From the NCBI RefSeq assembly GCF_046630445.1, contig NC_092337.1, forward strand, positions 194,343,001-194,407,000: a stretch of 64,000 nt of DNA, read 5' to 3'. The position numbers and the translations under genes were made by a program. The notes beneath the pieces were generated by a model. The model searched no databases. It worked only from the letters and a program-made list of their open reading frames with translations, and had not been told where the DNA came from. Shown here in pieces: positions 36,013-49,115 of this stretch. The first letter of the stretch is position 1. The number at the start of each line of letters is the position of its first letter. Source of the DNA: Rutidosis leptorrhynchoides. Its lineage: Eukaryota > Streptophyta > Magnoliopsida > Asterales > Asteraceae.

Positions 36013-39000
36013 TGAAATGTCCCGTTCATATTGATTATAAACGTTCCATATTAATTGATTTCGTTGCGAGATTTTGACCTCTATACGAGACGTTTTTCAA
36101 AGACTGCATTCGTTTTTAAAACAAACCATAACCTTTATTTTATCAACAAGGTTAACAAGACACCACTTAGATTATCCAGAAATGATAATCTAACAAATAT
36201 CAAACTTACACGCTACCAATACCTATTGGTTTACAAATATTAATATGTTACAACAAAATAAATCTCGAATGTAGTTTTAAACAATATTATACAAGCATGC
36301 TGACACCAAATCTTGTCCATATAATAGCATGCAACAACGGAAGCTCTTAATAATCACCTGAGAATAAACATGCTTTAAACGTCAACAAAAATGTTGGTGA
36401 GTTATAGGTTTAACCTATATTTATCAAATCGTAATAATAGACCAAAAGATTTCATATTTCAATATACATCCCATACATAGAGATAAAAATCATTCATATG
36501 GTGAACACCTGGTAACCGACCTTAACAAGATGCATATAGAATATCCCCTATCATTCCGGGAATCCCTTCGGACATGATGAGTTCTAAGTACTAAAGCATC
36601 CGGTACTTTAGATGGGGCTCGTTGGGCCCAATAGATCTATCTTTAGGATTCGCGTCAATTAGGGTGTCTGTTCCCTAATTCTTAGATTACCAAACTAAAA
36701 AGGGGCATATTCGGTTTAATAATCCAGCCATAGAATGTAGTTTCATTTACTTGTGTCTATTTTGTAAAACATTTATAAAACTGCTTGTATTCTCATCCCA
36801 AAATATTAGATTTTAAAAGTGGGACTATAACTCACTTTCACAGATTTTTACTTCGTCGGGAAGTAAGACTTGGCCACTGGTCGATTCACGAACCTATACC
36901 AAATATGTACATATATATCAAAGTATGTTCAAAATATATTTACAACATTTTTAATACATTTTGCTGTTTTAAGTGTATTAAGTTAGCTATCCTCGTTAAT
37001 AACCTACAACTAGTTGTCCACAGTTAGATGTACAGAAAATAGAGCAATATATATTATCTTGAATCAATCCAAGACCTCGTGTATACAAGCCTCATGCTAG
37101 ATCACAACTCAAAGCATATATAATATTTTGGAATCAACCTTAACCCTGTATAGCTAACTCCAACATTACTGCATATAGAGTGTCTATGGTTGTTCCGAAA
37201 TATATATATAGATGGGTCGATATGATATGTCAAAACATTGTATTCGTGTCTATGGTATCCCAAGATTACATAATATATTAGAATACACGTATAATAAAAT
37301 ATGAGTTAGCTAGGATATGATTAATATAGATTGGTTACCAATTTTCACGTAGCTACAACAAGAAAAATTATCCAATCTTGTTTTACCCATAACTTCTTCG
37401 TTTTAAATCCGTTTTGAGTGTTTCAAGTTGATATGGTTTTATATTGAACTTAAGTTTATGAATCTAAACATAAAATGTATAAGTTTATAGTCAGAAATAC
37501 AGGTTACAAGTCGTTTTTTAAAGGTAGTCATTTAAGTCGAAAGAACGACGTCTAGATGACCATTTTGTAAAACATACTTCCACTTTGAGTTTAACCATGA
37601 TTTTTGGATATAGTTTCATGTTCATAATCTTTTCCCAGAAGAACAACTTTTAAATCAAAGTTTATCATAGTTTTTAATTAACTAACTCAAAACAGCCCGC
37701 TGTGTTACTACGACGGCGTATATCCGGTTTTACGGTGTTTTTCGTGTTTCCAGGTTTTAAATCATTAAGTTAGCATATAATATAGATATAGAACATGTGT
37801 TTAGTTGATTTTAAAAGTCAAGTTAGAAGGATTAACTTTATTTGCGAACAAGTTTAGAATTAACTAAACTATGTTCTAGTGATTACAAGTTTAATTCTTT
37901 GAATAAGATAGTTTTATATGTATGAATTGAATGATGTTATGAACATCATTACTACCTTAATTTTAGTAGGTAAACCTACTGGAAATGAGAAAAATAGATC
38001 TAAGCTTCAAAGGATCCTTGGATGGCTTGAAAATTCTTGAAGCAGAATCATGACACGAAAACAAGTTCAAGTAAGATTTCCACTCGAAATAAGATTGTTA
38101 TAGTTATAGAAATTGAATCAAAGTTTGAATATGAGTATTACCTGGTATTAGAAAGATATCTTACTGTAAATAAGAAAGATTTCTTGAGGTTGGATGATCA
38201 CTTTACAAGATTGGAAGTAAGCTAGCAAACTTGGAAGTATTCTTGATTTTATGAAACTAGAACTTATAGAATTTATAAAGAACACTTAGAACTTGAAGAT
38301 AGAACTTGAGAGAGATCAATTAGATGAAGAAAATTAAAGAATTAAAGTGTTTGTAGGTGTTTTTGGTCGTTGGTATATGGATTAGATATAAAGGATGTGT
38401 AATTTTGTTTACTTGTAAATAAGTCATGAATGATTACTAATATTTTTGTAATTTTATGAGATATTTCATGCTAGTTGCCAAATGATGGTTCCCACATGTG
38501 TTAGGTGACTCACAAGGGCTGCTAAGAGCTGATCATTGGAGTATATATACCAATAGTAAATACATTTAGAAGCTGGGTATTGTACGAGTACGAATACGAG
38601 TGCATACGAGTAGAATTGTTGATGAAAATGAATGAGGATGTAATTGTAAGCATTTTTGTTAAGTAGAAGTACTTTGATAAGTGTCTTTAAGTCTTTCAAA
38701 ACTGTATGAATACATATTAAAACACTACATGTATACATTTTAACTGAGTCATTAAGTCATCGTTAGTCGTTACATGTAAGTGTTGTTTTGAAACCTTTAG
38801 GTTAACGATCTTGTTAAATGTTGTTAACCCATTCTTTATTATATCTAAAGAGATGTTAAATTATTACATTATCATGATATTATGATGTATTAATATATCT
38901 TAATATGATATATATATATATATATATACAATTAAATTTCGTTACAACGATAATCGTTACATATATGCCTCGTTTCGAAATCCTTAAGTTAGTAGTCTTG

Positions 39001-39064
39001 TTTTTACATATGTAGTTCATTGTTAATATACTTAATAATATGTTTACTTATCATAATACCATGT

Positions 39065-39159
<95 letters not shown>

Positions 39160-39362
39160 ATATATATGAGATCATATAGTTTTTACAAGTTTTAACGTTC
39201 ATGAATCACCAGTCAACTTGGGTGGTCAATTGTCTATATGAAACCTATTTCAATTAATCAAGTCTTAACAAGTTTGATTGCTTAACATGTTGTAAACACT
39301 TAATCATGTAAATAACAATTTCATTTAATATATATAAACATGGAAAAGTTCGGGTCACTACA
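36013..39362 (-). repeat. C-outer 5' LTR
   Basis: A 3.35-kb LTR paired with 13334-16454. It is longer than its partner because of a TA run (about 39068-39158) and a segment near 38830-39000 that the 3' LTR lacks. It carries the conserved hairpin at 37930-37950. Confidence 0.9.
39068..39158. repeat. TA dinucleotide microsatellite
   Basis: About 90 bp of alternating TA within the C-outer 5' LTR; the other C LTRs have only about 10-20 bp here. Confidence 0.95.
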
Positions 39363-39854
39363 AGTTACCAGGTGTTCACCATATGAATGATTTTTTTTCT
39401 CTATGCAGTTTGCGAAATGCCTAATATGAGAATGATGTTTATGAAAATATGAAATCTTGTGGTCTATTAAAATGATGAAAATGATTGATTATGATAAACT
39501 AATGAACTCACCAACCTTTTGGTTGACACTTTAAAGCATGTTTATTCTCAGGTATGAAAGAAATCTTCCGCTGTGCATTAACTCATTTTATGGATATTAC
39601 TTGGAGTCATTCATGGCATATTTTGAAAGACGTTGCATTCGAGTCGTTGAGTTCGACAAGATTATTATTAAGTCATTGATAGTTTGGATATATTATGAAA
39701 TGGTATGCATGCCTGTCAACTTTCGATGTAATGAAAGTTTGTCTTTTAAAAATGAATGCAATGTTTGTAAAATGTATCATATAGAGGTCAAGTACCTCGC
39801 GATGTAATCATATGTTATTGTATTCGTCCTTATAGATTAGGACGGGTCGCTTCA
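39363..39854 (+). mobile_element. Element A, left LTR, third segment (3' end)
   Basis: The last part of LTR A after the C insertion; its first five bases are the duplicated target site. It matches 47697-48186 and ends at GGTCGCTTCA. The 89-codon frame at 39538-39807 is repeated in the right LTR at 47870-48139 with four changes but has no recognisable domain; it is not called. Confidence 0.9.
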
Positions 39855-39856
39855 TG

Positions 39857-39870
39857 TGGTATCAGAGTGG
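39857..39870 (+). promoter_or_regulatory. Primer binding site of element A
   Basis: TGGTATCAGAGTGG begins two bases after the LTR end. It is the initiator-Met-tRNA type with a C-to-T change after TGGTATCAGAG. Confidence 0.82.
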
Positions 39871-39920
39871 TGGTCTTAACGAACCAGGTCTGCATTATTG
39901 TGTCCAACTGATAAGTCATT

Positions 39921-39953
39921 AGGATGCATTAGTGAGTCTGGACTTCGACCGTG
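39921..39953 (+). promoter_or_regulatory. Conserved leader motif (element A)
   Basis: GGATGCATTAGTGAGTCTGG and its extension, shared with both C leaders in the same sense and distance range from the primer site. This is the one clear sequence match between the A and C internal leaders. Confidence 0.55.
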
Positions 39954-40261
39954 TCTGCATGTCAAAAGTTTTGCTTATCATTTTTGTCAGAAATTGCCTG
40001 CTTATCATTCTTAGTCTAGACACATCTTATTGCATTGATTACATGAATAGTGTATAGACAAAATTCATATCTTAGCGAATCTGCTAAATCATATCTTAGC
40101 GTATCTGTTACTGTAAACTTTGCCTGATATATTCCGTAGATTCCTCCGTAACTTATGGGATTTTAGTATTATATATGCACATGTAAATTATGTATTGCCG
40201 GATACTAATCTACATCCTATAATCTAATTCATATCAAAAATCCTCCATTTGATCGTACGAG

Positions 40262-40738
40262 ATGGATCTCTCAACCAGTTCGAATTCCTCGGATTCCGAT
40301 AGCTATTCCGATATGGATATCCACCTAAGCTCCGGAAGCATCGTCACCAGAATGAATCAACCAATCAGCTATCCCCAATTCATCTGATGGGTTCGTATCC
40401 TACTTAATCAATGGAGACGCGAAGAAGGCGATCCCTTCCACCAACCAAATTCACCTCTTGGTGAAGAACCTGAAGCACTTACCGGCGAACCTGTTCGAAA
40501 CACCATTTTCTCTCTCATTTCCAGAGTATCTCGACACGATTATATTCTATCCACAATTCTAAATCTTATTCATTCGCTTGTTCTGACCGACAATCATCCC
40601 AGAATAATATAAGAAATCAACGAACTTCGCGCTCGAATAATCAATTTGGAGAATATGGTGCAAAATTTACCAGCTTCAGCAACATTATCGGCACCAACAG
40701 TACCATCAGTAACAGCACCAGTACCACCAACAACCTAA
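40262..40738 (+). pseudogene. Broken Ser/acidic leader ORF of element A
   Basis: A frame of 158 codons with two in-frame stops (about 40385 and 40610). It begins MDLSTSSNSSDSDSYSD, has a middle that may be helical, a short coiled-coil-like stretch (INELRARIINLENMV) and a Pro/Thr/Ala tail. It occupies the same place after the primer site as the acidic ORF of C, but I see no clear alignment. Function unknown. Confidence 0.5.
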
Positions 40739-41435
40739 GTTTCAACACCACACTTCAACATCTCATTCTGTACCTAGAGTATAATCATAGTTCTACATAT
40801 CGTTTTACATCGATTATCTTCATTCTACATGACGATTATGTAAACTCTAATATTTTAGAGATTATGTATCATAGTTCTAATCGTAAATCTGATGAGTTTA
40901 ATATCATATTGACTCATTAAGTCCATGATTACATCTGAAGAAAATATATATGTAAATATATTTTCATAAAGATTGTAATTTAAAATTCTATTGTACAAAC
41001 CGTTAATGGTGAAAATATTTTATCAGGTAGGTAATACCCGAGGAATATTTAGATTTCACATTAATAGGTTACACTGTACATTCTTCGAATCTGATTCAAC
41101 AGTCAATTACTATCCTACTTACATCCACAAATATACGTATCCGTTCACCGCAGAATAACCATTTTCATTCAATTTTATATTTGGATTGTGACTTACCAGA
41201 AATCCAACAAGTGGCATAATGAAGAAAACATTGGACAAAATAAAATTTGTTAGAAACAAACAAATTAACTATGAGAAATTTTGTTAAGAATCCACACTAA
41301 CTGTTCCTAGCTAACTGTTCCTAGCTAACTGATTACATTTTATTTATCGCAATTTATTTATCGTAATTTTAATTCTCGCAATTTTATTTATCGTCATTTA
41401 ATTTCTGTTATTTATTTTACGCACTTTAAATATCG

Positions 41436-41711
41436 GGACATGTATACAAGGTTTTGACATAACATATCGACGCATCTATATATATTATTTGGAATAACCA
41501 TAGACACTCTATATGCAGTAATGATCGAGTTAGCTATACAGGGTTGAGGTTGATTCTACAATAATATATATACTTTGAGTTGTGATCGAATCTGAGACAT
41601 GTATACAATGGGTCACGATACGTATTAATTAATTCGAATATTATATATTAAACTATATATGAATTATTGAATTACTAATTATGGACTGCTAACTGTGGAC
41701 TGCCAACATAG
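41436..41711 (+). repeat. C-LTR-like fragment inside element A
   Basis: This stretch matches the reverse complement of about 22390-22610 in the C LTR, including the segment around TAGCTATACAGGGTTGAGG. Relative to element sense the orientation is the same. It is LTR-type sequence located in an internal region, so A was probably built by recombination between related elements. Confidence 0.7.
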
Positions 41712-42420
41712 ACAATTAAAATGAATTAAAATATTGATTATAACATATGAAACTAAACAATTCTTCAAGTTTGCCATTTGATTTCATCTTAAACCTCATT
41801 TGTATCTTGACGATTACAATCTGCATTCAAAACCTTTCATGACTCTTGAAAACACCTCAATCGAGAGGATGATCCAACCACACGATACCTACGAAAGGAA
41901 GAACTTATGCATATGGGCATGCACCTGAAAAACTCTTGGAAGCTAAGTAGAAGTTTAAAATGAACTTATAATTCCTTGGCATTGTTATTACCAAAAATAA
42001 CTTTGCAACCTCTTTCCAAATTAGCCAAATTTGTCACAGCTCCAGTAAGTCAACTTCGACTTTTCAGTCGGACTAGCCTTACTATAACCTTGATATATAT
42101 GCGCGCTCTTTTATTGTTATCGGGGAACCTTTTATATTCCACCATATTACCAGCAGATGTACCAGCAACCTCGTCGCTCCTTGGTTTAAATCTCTCCGAC
42201 AAATCACTATATTTATCTATTGAAGTCTCATCATGTACTCATCCGTATCTTGTAACAAGAATTGCCATACCAATTACCGAGAATCAGCAAATCTGTATTG
42301 TGAGTCTCGCAACATTTCCACATCAACAGTTATATGTATCCATATAGCATTTATCTCTTAGAACTATGATCTTCCATTCTGAAATTCTGAAAAACACCCA
42401 GTCTGCGAATTAATACTCTG

Positions 42421-42665
42421 AATTTTGAAAAGTTGAATGAAGCAACAAAAACTGTAAATGACCTCAACAGCTAAAAGTTGATGATAAAGAATTGTATGTT
42501 GGCAAAGCTCAGAAAAAGTTTGAAACTGAAAAACTAATTGAACAAACTACGAAGGAGTCTCTGAACAAATCACAAGGACTAAACTTATACATTAAGAATC
42601 CCGATGATTCTGTTTCTGATGAAATCTTTAGCGAATACCTTGCTTCTGACTCCAAACTCTTGCGA
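42421..42665 (+). pseudogene. Poly(A)-binding-protein gene fragment in element A
   Basis: From 42480 the frame reads DDKELYVGKAQKKFE, then GLNLYIKNPDDSVSDE. This matches the end of RRM3, the linker and the RNP2 start of RRM4 in cytoplasmic poly(A)-binding proteins. Just upstream, in a frame offset by one base, NFEKLNEATKTVNDLN continues the RRM3 helix (typically NFE..DDA..AV..LNG). One stop and a 1-bp loss lie between (about 42472-42480). Similarity fades after about 42665. It is a non-functional piece of a host gene lying in the sense direction of element A. The call rests on motif order recognised by eye. Confidence 0.75.
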
Positions 42666-43869
42666 CAAATTTTCTTCACCATCCTTCGATATTAGAAATT
42701 CTAAGATATCATCGTATCTTTCATTATAAATATCCTCCATATTTCTGAAGATATTTTCATAACTATTTTTATCTGAAATCATTAATCTCTTCATGCTATC
42801 AGTGTTACATCATATAGAAACTGTTAGTTTCTATATTCTATAAACTTTCGAGCTTAATATATGAATGTTATTGAAGTAATGTTGGGAACTGATGCATGAG
42901 TTAGTATAATATAATGACACTTGATCAACGTGATTATATTGCAGTAAGTCACGCTGAGTTTCTAAATGGAACATGATGATTCACAGATTATAACATCATC
43001 ATATGTCATGTTACATAACTCTTTCATTCTGATTAACTTCTGAACAAATCAAGAAAATATATTTTTGATAGTTCTATTCTCAGTGATTCTGGTAATTTGA
43101 CAAATCAAATCGTGCTACTACCTTTCCTTTCTACCTTGTATATTATGATAATTCAAAACTCCATACTTACGAATTCTGGACCATTAATCGCTTTACTAGA
43201 GGTCGAGAAGAGAATAAAAAGGCAAAAGAGCTCCAAAATATAAGAGAGAATATAAAGCCAAATAACAACACATAAATTACAAACCGTGAATATCAATGTT
43301 TATCGCAACATAAAGACATGGGAGAATTAAAAACACAATAACCCCAAGAGTGAAGTAGAAGTAAACAGATTCCTTCGGTGGAAGTTGGAAAAGGAGAATG
43401 ATTATTGTGATAGTCAGGATAAGGACAAGGATCAGAACTGGATTAAGCATTTTCACAAAATTTTGAAATTGGGAATTGAGTATAGAAGTGGTGAAAAATA
43501 ATGGAGCGGAAAAGGTAAATTTATAATGGAAATATCAGGCGTAGTAATCGGGATAGATCATCGTATTTAATTAAAAAGATCCTAATTTCCTTAAATCTCG
43601 AAGAATCAGATCTTATAGATTTCCAAGATATCCTTTAAATTCCTTGATTTCCAGAAATCAACCGTGACTACGTCACCGGTTAAGACAAACCTGCATTTAT
43701 TCATTTCACTCCTTGGTGATAGCTTCACTTATACTTTTCGACTAATTGAATCATTTTATCCATATTACTTTATGGTAATAAAAATTCTATTTTACCAACT
43801 CATATTCGTCATGAAAACATACTTATTGTTAGCCATGACGACCTCGATCAAATTTCGAAATGAAATTTC

Positions 43870-43885
43870 TTTAACGGGTAGGTAC
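43870..43885 (+). promoter_or_regulatory. Polypurine tract of element A
   Basis: TTTAACGGGTAGGTAC abuts the 3' LTR start at 43886 and matches the C-element PPT over 15 bases. The stretch just before it (GAAATTTC repeats, 43844-43869) resembles the hairpin next to the B and C PPTs but is imperfect. Confidence 0.78.
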
Positions 43886-46042
43886 TGTGACGACCCGGAA
43901 ATTTTAGACTAAATTTAAACTTAATCTTTATATGATTTCGACACAATAAGCAAAGTCTGTAATGTTGAGTCTTAAAAATTTTGAACTGTTTCATATATTC
44001 AATTGACCTTCGACTGCTCTCGACGATTCACGAACAGTTAATTGTAAATAGATATGTGTGTATGTATATATAAATAGTAATTCAAAATATAATTTGAAGT
44101 ATTATATGTTGTTGTTTTTAAAAATTAATAAAATAAAAATAGGATATTATAATAATTATTATTTAAAATATATCTATATATATATAAATAAAGTATATTA
44201 AAAATAAATATTAAATGATTGTAAGACTCGTTTGATGTTCCGATTGATATTAAGCAAATTAAATTCAAACTTATGTAATTTTAAAATAAACGGTGATACG
44301 AAAATGTGTAATATAAATTTTAGGCTTATTAAAAATGTATTTAGGAGCTATTTGTTGAATTTTAAAACTTTTTATATTTTACTTGGGGTTGGGAGTGAAT
44401 AATTATTGTAATTTTTATTTAATAGTTAATGATCGAATTTTATACCATTATAACCAAAATAAATAAATATAGTTAACCTAAAAGTTTGGGATTTTTCTGA
44501 GTACTTGTATCCGCCACTGATTCACAACTGAGTACGATACATTCCCCGAAAAACTGTCGGCAGTATTAATTATAAAGGTTCACACGTTTAAAGTAATATT
44601 TATTATAATATTACATTACACTGTGTTTGTCTTTCAATTTATCATCAACTACCTAATATATATCTAATATATATATATATGTATATATAATTAAGAGATA
44701 TGATATACATATACAAGGCATAGAGATAGTTTTAATCATCACCATCTCCAAACATTCCACCGGCCGGCCTTCATCACTCACTTCAACCGCCACAACCTCC
44801 ATCACTAACCACAATCGACACTCGCCATCACCAAGAACCACCTACACCCATCATCACTACTATCGTGAACAACCACCATCCTTATCCACTCCACTCTCGT
44901 TGAACTATCACCACATCACCATTTCCATGACCACTAGGATCCGCCACCTTCTATCACCATCACAACAACCATCATTATGTTCATCAAAACCCACTTGTAT
45001 TTTCATACTATCGTTTACGTTATTAAGTCGGTGTTTGTTTTTGGTTTCTTATTTCCTTCATGAGCTCACAACCATAAACAACCACTTTCACAATCCCCAT
45101 CGGTTATCACCATGAATCACCACCACTTCCATAACACCAACCCATCCTTAGTATTACCGAACACCACCCCACCAAGAATCATCGAAACCACCTCTTTCAT
45201 GGTTCATGCTACTGCTTTTGGTTAGAAACAACCCCAAAACACTTTCAGTTTGATAATATATTACTGCTACAGTTCGGTTACCATCTTCATCAAACCATCA
45301 CTACATCAATCACCACTATACCACCATTCGAGAACCACCACAATTAATCGACAACTGTTACGATCGTATACTGTTTTCTATTCCAGTCAAATATAACTTC
45401 AAAACCACACACCTTTCATCACCATTAATTTCCACCGCTATGAATACCGTATCTGTTTTAGCTGCAAAAGCTACTACAACAGTACCTTCTACTCAATAAA
45501 TTTAGTAAAGGCTACGTTACTGTTTTCTTGATTCAATTCGAACCTTTGTCAAGTCTGTTGTTGGTTTAAAAAGTTAAGAGAAAACCGGTTCCTGCTGTTG
45601 GTTGATGGAAATCCCAAAACCCACTCGCTTTTGTATTATTTTATCAGCTAATATTATTTCATGAAGATTTTAGATGAACCGATATATTTATTTCATTGAT
45701 ACAATTGGGCCACAGGCTATTTTATTTATATAGTGGGCCAAAATATTTACTTGTTCAGGTGGGCCGATGAGTTAGGATGTTGGGCCGAGAATAAACTTAG
45801 GCTTATGAAGAAAATTGGGCCATGATATAGCAAGTCTATCGTTCTATTTTTCTGGTTCCTGTCAACGATAAACACAAACGCATACACTTAGTTAAGGTGA
45901 TGATGGACATCATAGTAATGATTATGATGATGTTGTTATCATATGATATAGATGATAATGTTATGGATTGATGATGATGAGTAAAATAGCAAATAAATAC
46001 GAGTTAATAAATTTAGACGCAAACATTGAATCAAAAACAAAC

Positions 46043-46112
46043 TAGTGGAGCAGTGGTTGAGCGTGTTGTCTGTTAAGCGAGAGGTCTCGAGTTCGAACCC
46101 GGGCTGAGGCAT
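46043..46112 (+). repeat. tRNA-derived (SINE-like) patch, right LTR copy
   Basis: Counterpart of 230-298, with the same A-box-like and B-box motifs. Confidence 0.5.
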
Positions 46113-46355
46113 TCTTTTGTTAAAAGGCTTATTTATTTGAGGTAGTTACTTATTTATTATTATGGTTATTATTCTTATCATTATTATTTTATTAACATAA
46201 GTATTAGTATTATTGTTAGTAGTATTATTATCATTATAGTTATTAATATAAATGTTAGTAATGTTATTATTAGTGAAATCATTATTTTTATAACTATTAT
46301 TATTAGTATTCATTATTATTAAAGTTAGTATTTTCAGTAAAGTTATCATTATCAT

Positions 46356-46603
<248 letters not shown>

Positions 46604-46994
46604 TAAGTATTATTATTTATTATCAATATAAGTATCATTATTAGAATTATTATTACTATTATCATTCTTAATATTATCATAATTATTATTATTATTATTA
46701 TTAAAAGAACCTCTATTTTCTAAAATTATCATTTTTATTAAAATTATTAGTATTATCAAAAATATCATTTAAAATTATCATTTTTATTAAGATTTATATT
46801 ATTATGATAACTAATATTATTAGTAAAACTACTTTTTTATTTAAAATTTCATTTTTCATTATTATTATTATTATATTAACATAACAAATAATTATTTTTG
46901 TATATAAAAATATACTTATACAAAAATTATATTAATATTACCTAGAATTATATATTAAAAATATTAACATTTCTATTATGTATATACAAAATAA

Positions 46995-46996
<2 letters not shown>

Positions 46997-47077
<81 letters not shown>
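46997..47077. repeat. TA dinucleotide microsatellite
   Basis: About 80 bp of alternating AT in LTR A, equivalent to 1311-1404. Confidence 0.95.
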
Positions 47078-47078
<1 letters not shown>

Positions 47079-47189
47079 CATGTAATTTAAGATATGAAAT
47101 ATATCAGAGTTTAATACAAACTATATATATAAACTACAACATTAAATATACAAATACTATATAATTATAGATGGAATTATTTGATTTTC

Positions 47190-47195
<6 letters not shown>

Positions 47196-47282
<87 letters not shown>
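47196..47282. repeat. TA dinucleotide microsatellite
   Basis: About 85 bp of alternating AT. The left LTR has only short TA runs here (about 1524-1544), so this array grew after insertion or was lost on the left. Confidence 0.95.
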
Positions 47283-47283
<1 letters not shown>

Positions 47284-48186
47284 GATATAGGTTCGTGAAT
47301 CCAAGGACAGCCTTGCATTGTTCAATGTCATCATATGTATTTTTACTACAAAATACAATATGGTGAGTTTCGTTTGCTCCCTTTTTAAATGCTTTTGCAA
47401 TATATATTTTTGGGACTGAGAATACATGCGCTGCTTTATAAATGTTTGACAAAATAGACACAAGTACTTAAAACTACATTCTATGACTGGATTATTAAAC
47501 TGAATATGCCCCTTTTTAGTCTGGTAATATAAGAATTAGGGAACAGACACCCTAATTGACGCGAATCCTAATGATAGATCTATTGGGCCCAACAAGCCCC
47601 ATCCAAAGTACTGGATGCTTTAGTACTTCGAATTTATCATGTCCGAAGGGAGTCCCGGAATGATGGGGATATTCTATATGCATCTTGTTAAGGTCGGTTA
47701 CCACGTGTTCACTATATGAATGATTTTTTTTCTCTATGCAGTTTGCGAAATGCCTGATATGAGAATGATGTTTATGAAAATATGAAATCTTGTGGTCTAT
47801 TAAAATGATGAAAATGATTGATTATGATAACTAATGAACTCACAAACCTTTTGGTTGACACTTTAAAGCATGTTTATTCTCAGGTATGAAAGAAATCTTG
47901 CGCTGTGCATTAACTCATTTTATGGATATTACTTGGAGTCATTCATGGCATATTTCAAAAGACGTTGCATTCGAGTCGTTGAGTTCGACAAGATTATTAT
48001 TAAGTCATTGATAGTTTGGATATATTATGAAATGGTATGCATGCCTGTCAACTTTCGATGTAATGAAAGTTTGTCTTTTAAAAATGAATGCAATATTTGT
48101 AAAATGTATCATATAGAGGTCAAGTACCTCGCGATGTAATCATATGTTATTGTATTCGTCCTTATGGATTAGGACGGGTCGCTTCA

Positions 48187-49115
48187 GTTATGAACACTAA
48201 TTGTTATCTGTGACCGGCATAGGTTTACTTCATTATTTTCTAAGTCTGTGAACAACATTGTACGCTGTGTCTAAGGTTATTTGTGTACTGCCTTCACCAT
48301 CAGCATAAGGTAGTTAAAGATTCAAGGTTTCTTTATGATGAGCATATGATGTATGCAGAACCAGCAAGAAGATCTTATGAAGAACCAGCACGAGAAGACC
48401 AGCATCTGGCTGGAGCAGCACACTACACTTAGACAAATTATGCTCCACTACAAGTATAATTGTTTCTTGTGTTGTCTACATCATTTAGTACTATTCAACT
48501 GGCATCAAAGAGTAAGATGAAGAGAAAAGGACACAATTCGGTGGCTGAAAAATGACCTTATAAGACAACTAAAGAATGCCTAAGGTAAACCCATATGCAG
48601 CTCATGGTTAACACTTTGTCAACGCCTAGGGAATCAAAAATTCTATTTGTTTGTTCAAATAGGACTACCAAATGGGATGTTCCTTCAAATAGCTACCGAA
48701 GAAGAAAGGGAGCCACGTGCTTCCTGAAACAATTTTCTGTTAAAGTACAAACATTCTTTGTACCAACGGATAATAGATGATTTACATGGTTATTAGTATC
48801 TCGATAAATAGATGAACTCCACTATTATAAGTAAGGGTGTGAGAGTGGTGTGGGTATTAAATCGAGAGAATCCAAACCTTGTATTAGCTTAATCATTTAA
48901 TTGCTATATAGGTGTAAACTATATCAACGTGTTATCTATTCTGCCAAGAGATGACCATGATTCTTTGAGATTATATCAATAAAAAGAATAACGTTAAAAA
49001 TTTACTTTGAATGATTTAATTATTTGTAATTACTTGACTTAATTGTTAATCTCTTAAATTAACAAAAGAATTGTATCCCCCCCTCTACAATACTTCCTGG
49101 TGTAAATCGGGACCA
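48187..49115 (+). mobile_element. Probable copia-type LTR remnant
   Basis: Non-coding sequence flanking element A. It has a TATA-like stretch (TATTATAAG near 48825) and a C-rich tract (CCCCCCCTCTACA, about 49077-49088), which recalls the 3' region of SIRE/Maximus-type copia LTRs. No partner LTR or coding region is in the window, so the call is weak. It may be a solo LTR. The 61-codon frame at 48595-48780 is not recognisable. Confidence 0.35.

Larger units (their letters stand above)
13334..39362 (-). mobile_element. C-outer: Ty3/gypsy chromovirus with F-box cargo, itself interrupted
   Basis: A minus-strand LTR retrotransposon inserted in LTR A. The 5' LTR is 36013-39362, the primer site 35999-36010, then acidic ORF remnant, F-box remnant, an interruption by C-inner (21381-34484), gag-pol remnant (16490-21054), PPT and 3' LTR (13334-16454). 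Without C-inner it is about 12.9 kb. The two LTRs differ by scattered changes (a few percent by eye), so it is clearly older than C-inner. Both cargo ORFs and gag-pol are broken. Confidence 0.9.
39855..43885 (+). mobile_element. Element A internal region (non-autonomous)
   Basis: A 4-kb + strand internal region between the primer site and the PPT. No gag, protease, RT or integrase motif could be found, so A depends on another element. It holds a broken Ser/acidic ORF (40262-40738), a piece resembling the C-family LTR (about 41436-41711), a poly(A)-binding-protein-like fragment (42421-42665), and otherwise unrecognised AT-rich sequence (40739-41435, 41712-42420, 42666-43870). Confidence 0.8.

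Noticed and set aside
39538..39807. 89-codon frame near the end of LTR A, also present at 47870-48139
   Set aside because: Both copies are open, but they are two LTRs of one element, so this is one observation. No motif, unlikely composition, and it lies across the R/U5 part of the LTR.
41976..42347. 123-codon hydrophobic frame in the element A internal region
   Set aside because: No recognisable family, no support from a second copy, and the sequence on either strand looks like decayed non-coding DNA.
47177..47461. Frames of repeated Ile-Tyr
   Set aside because: Translation of a TA microsatellite.
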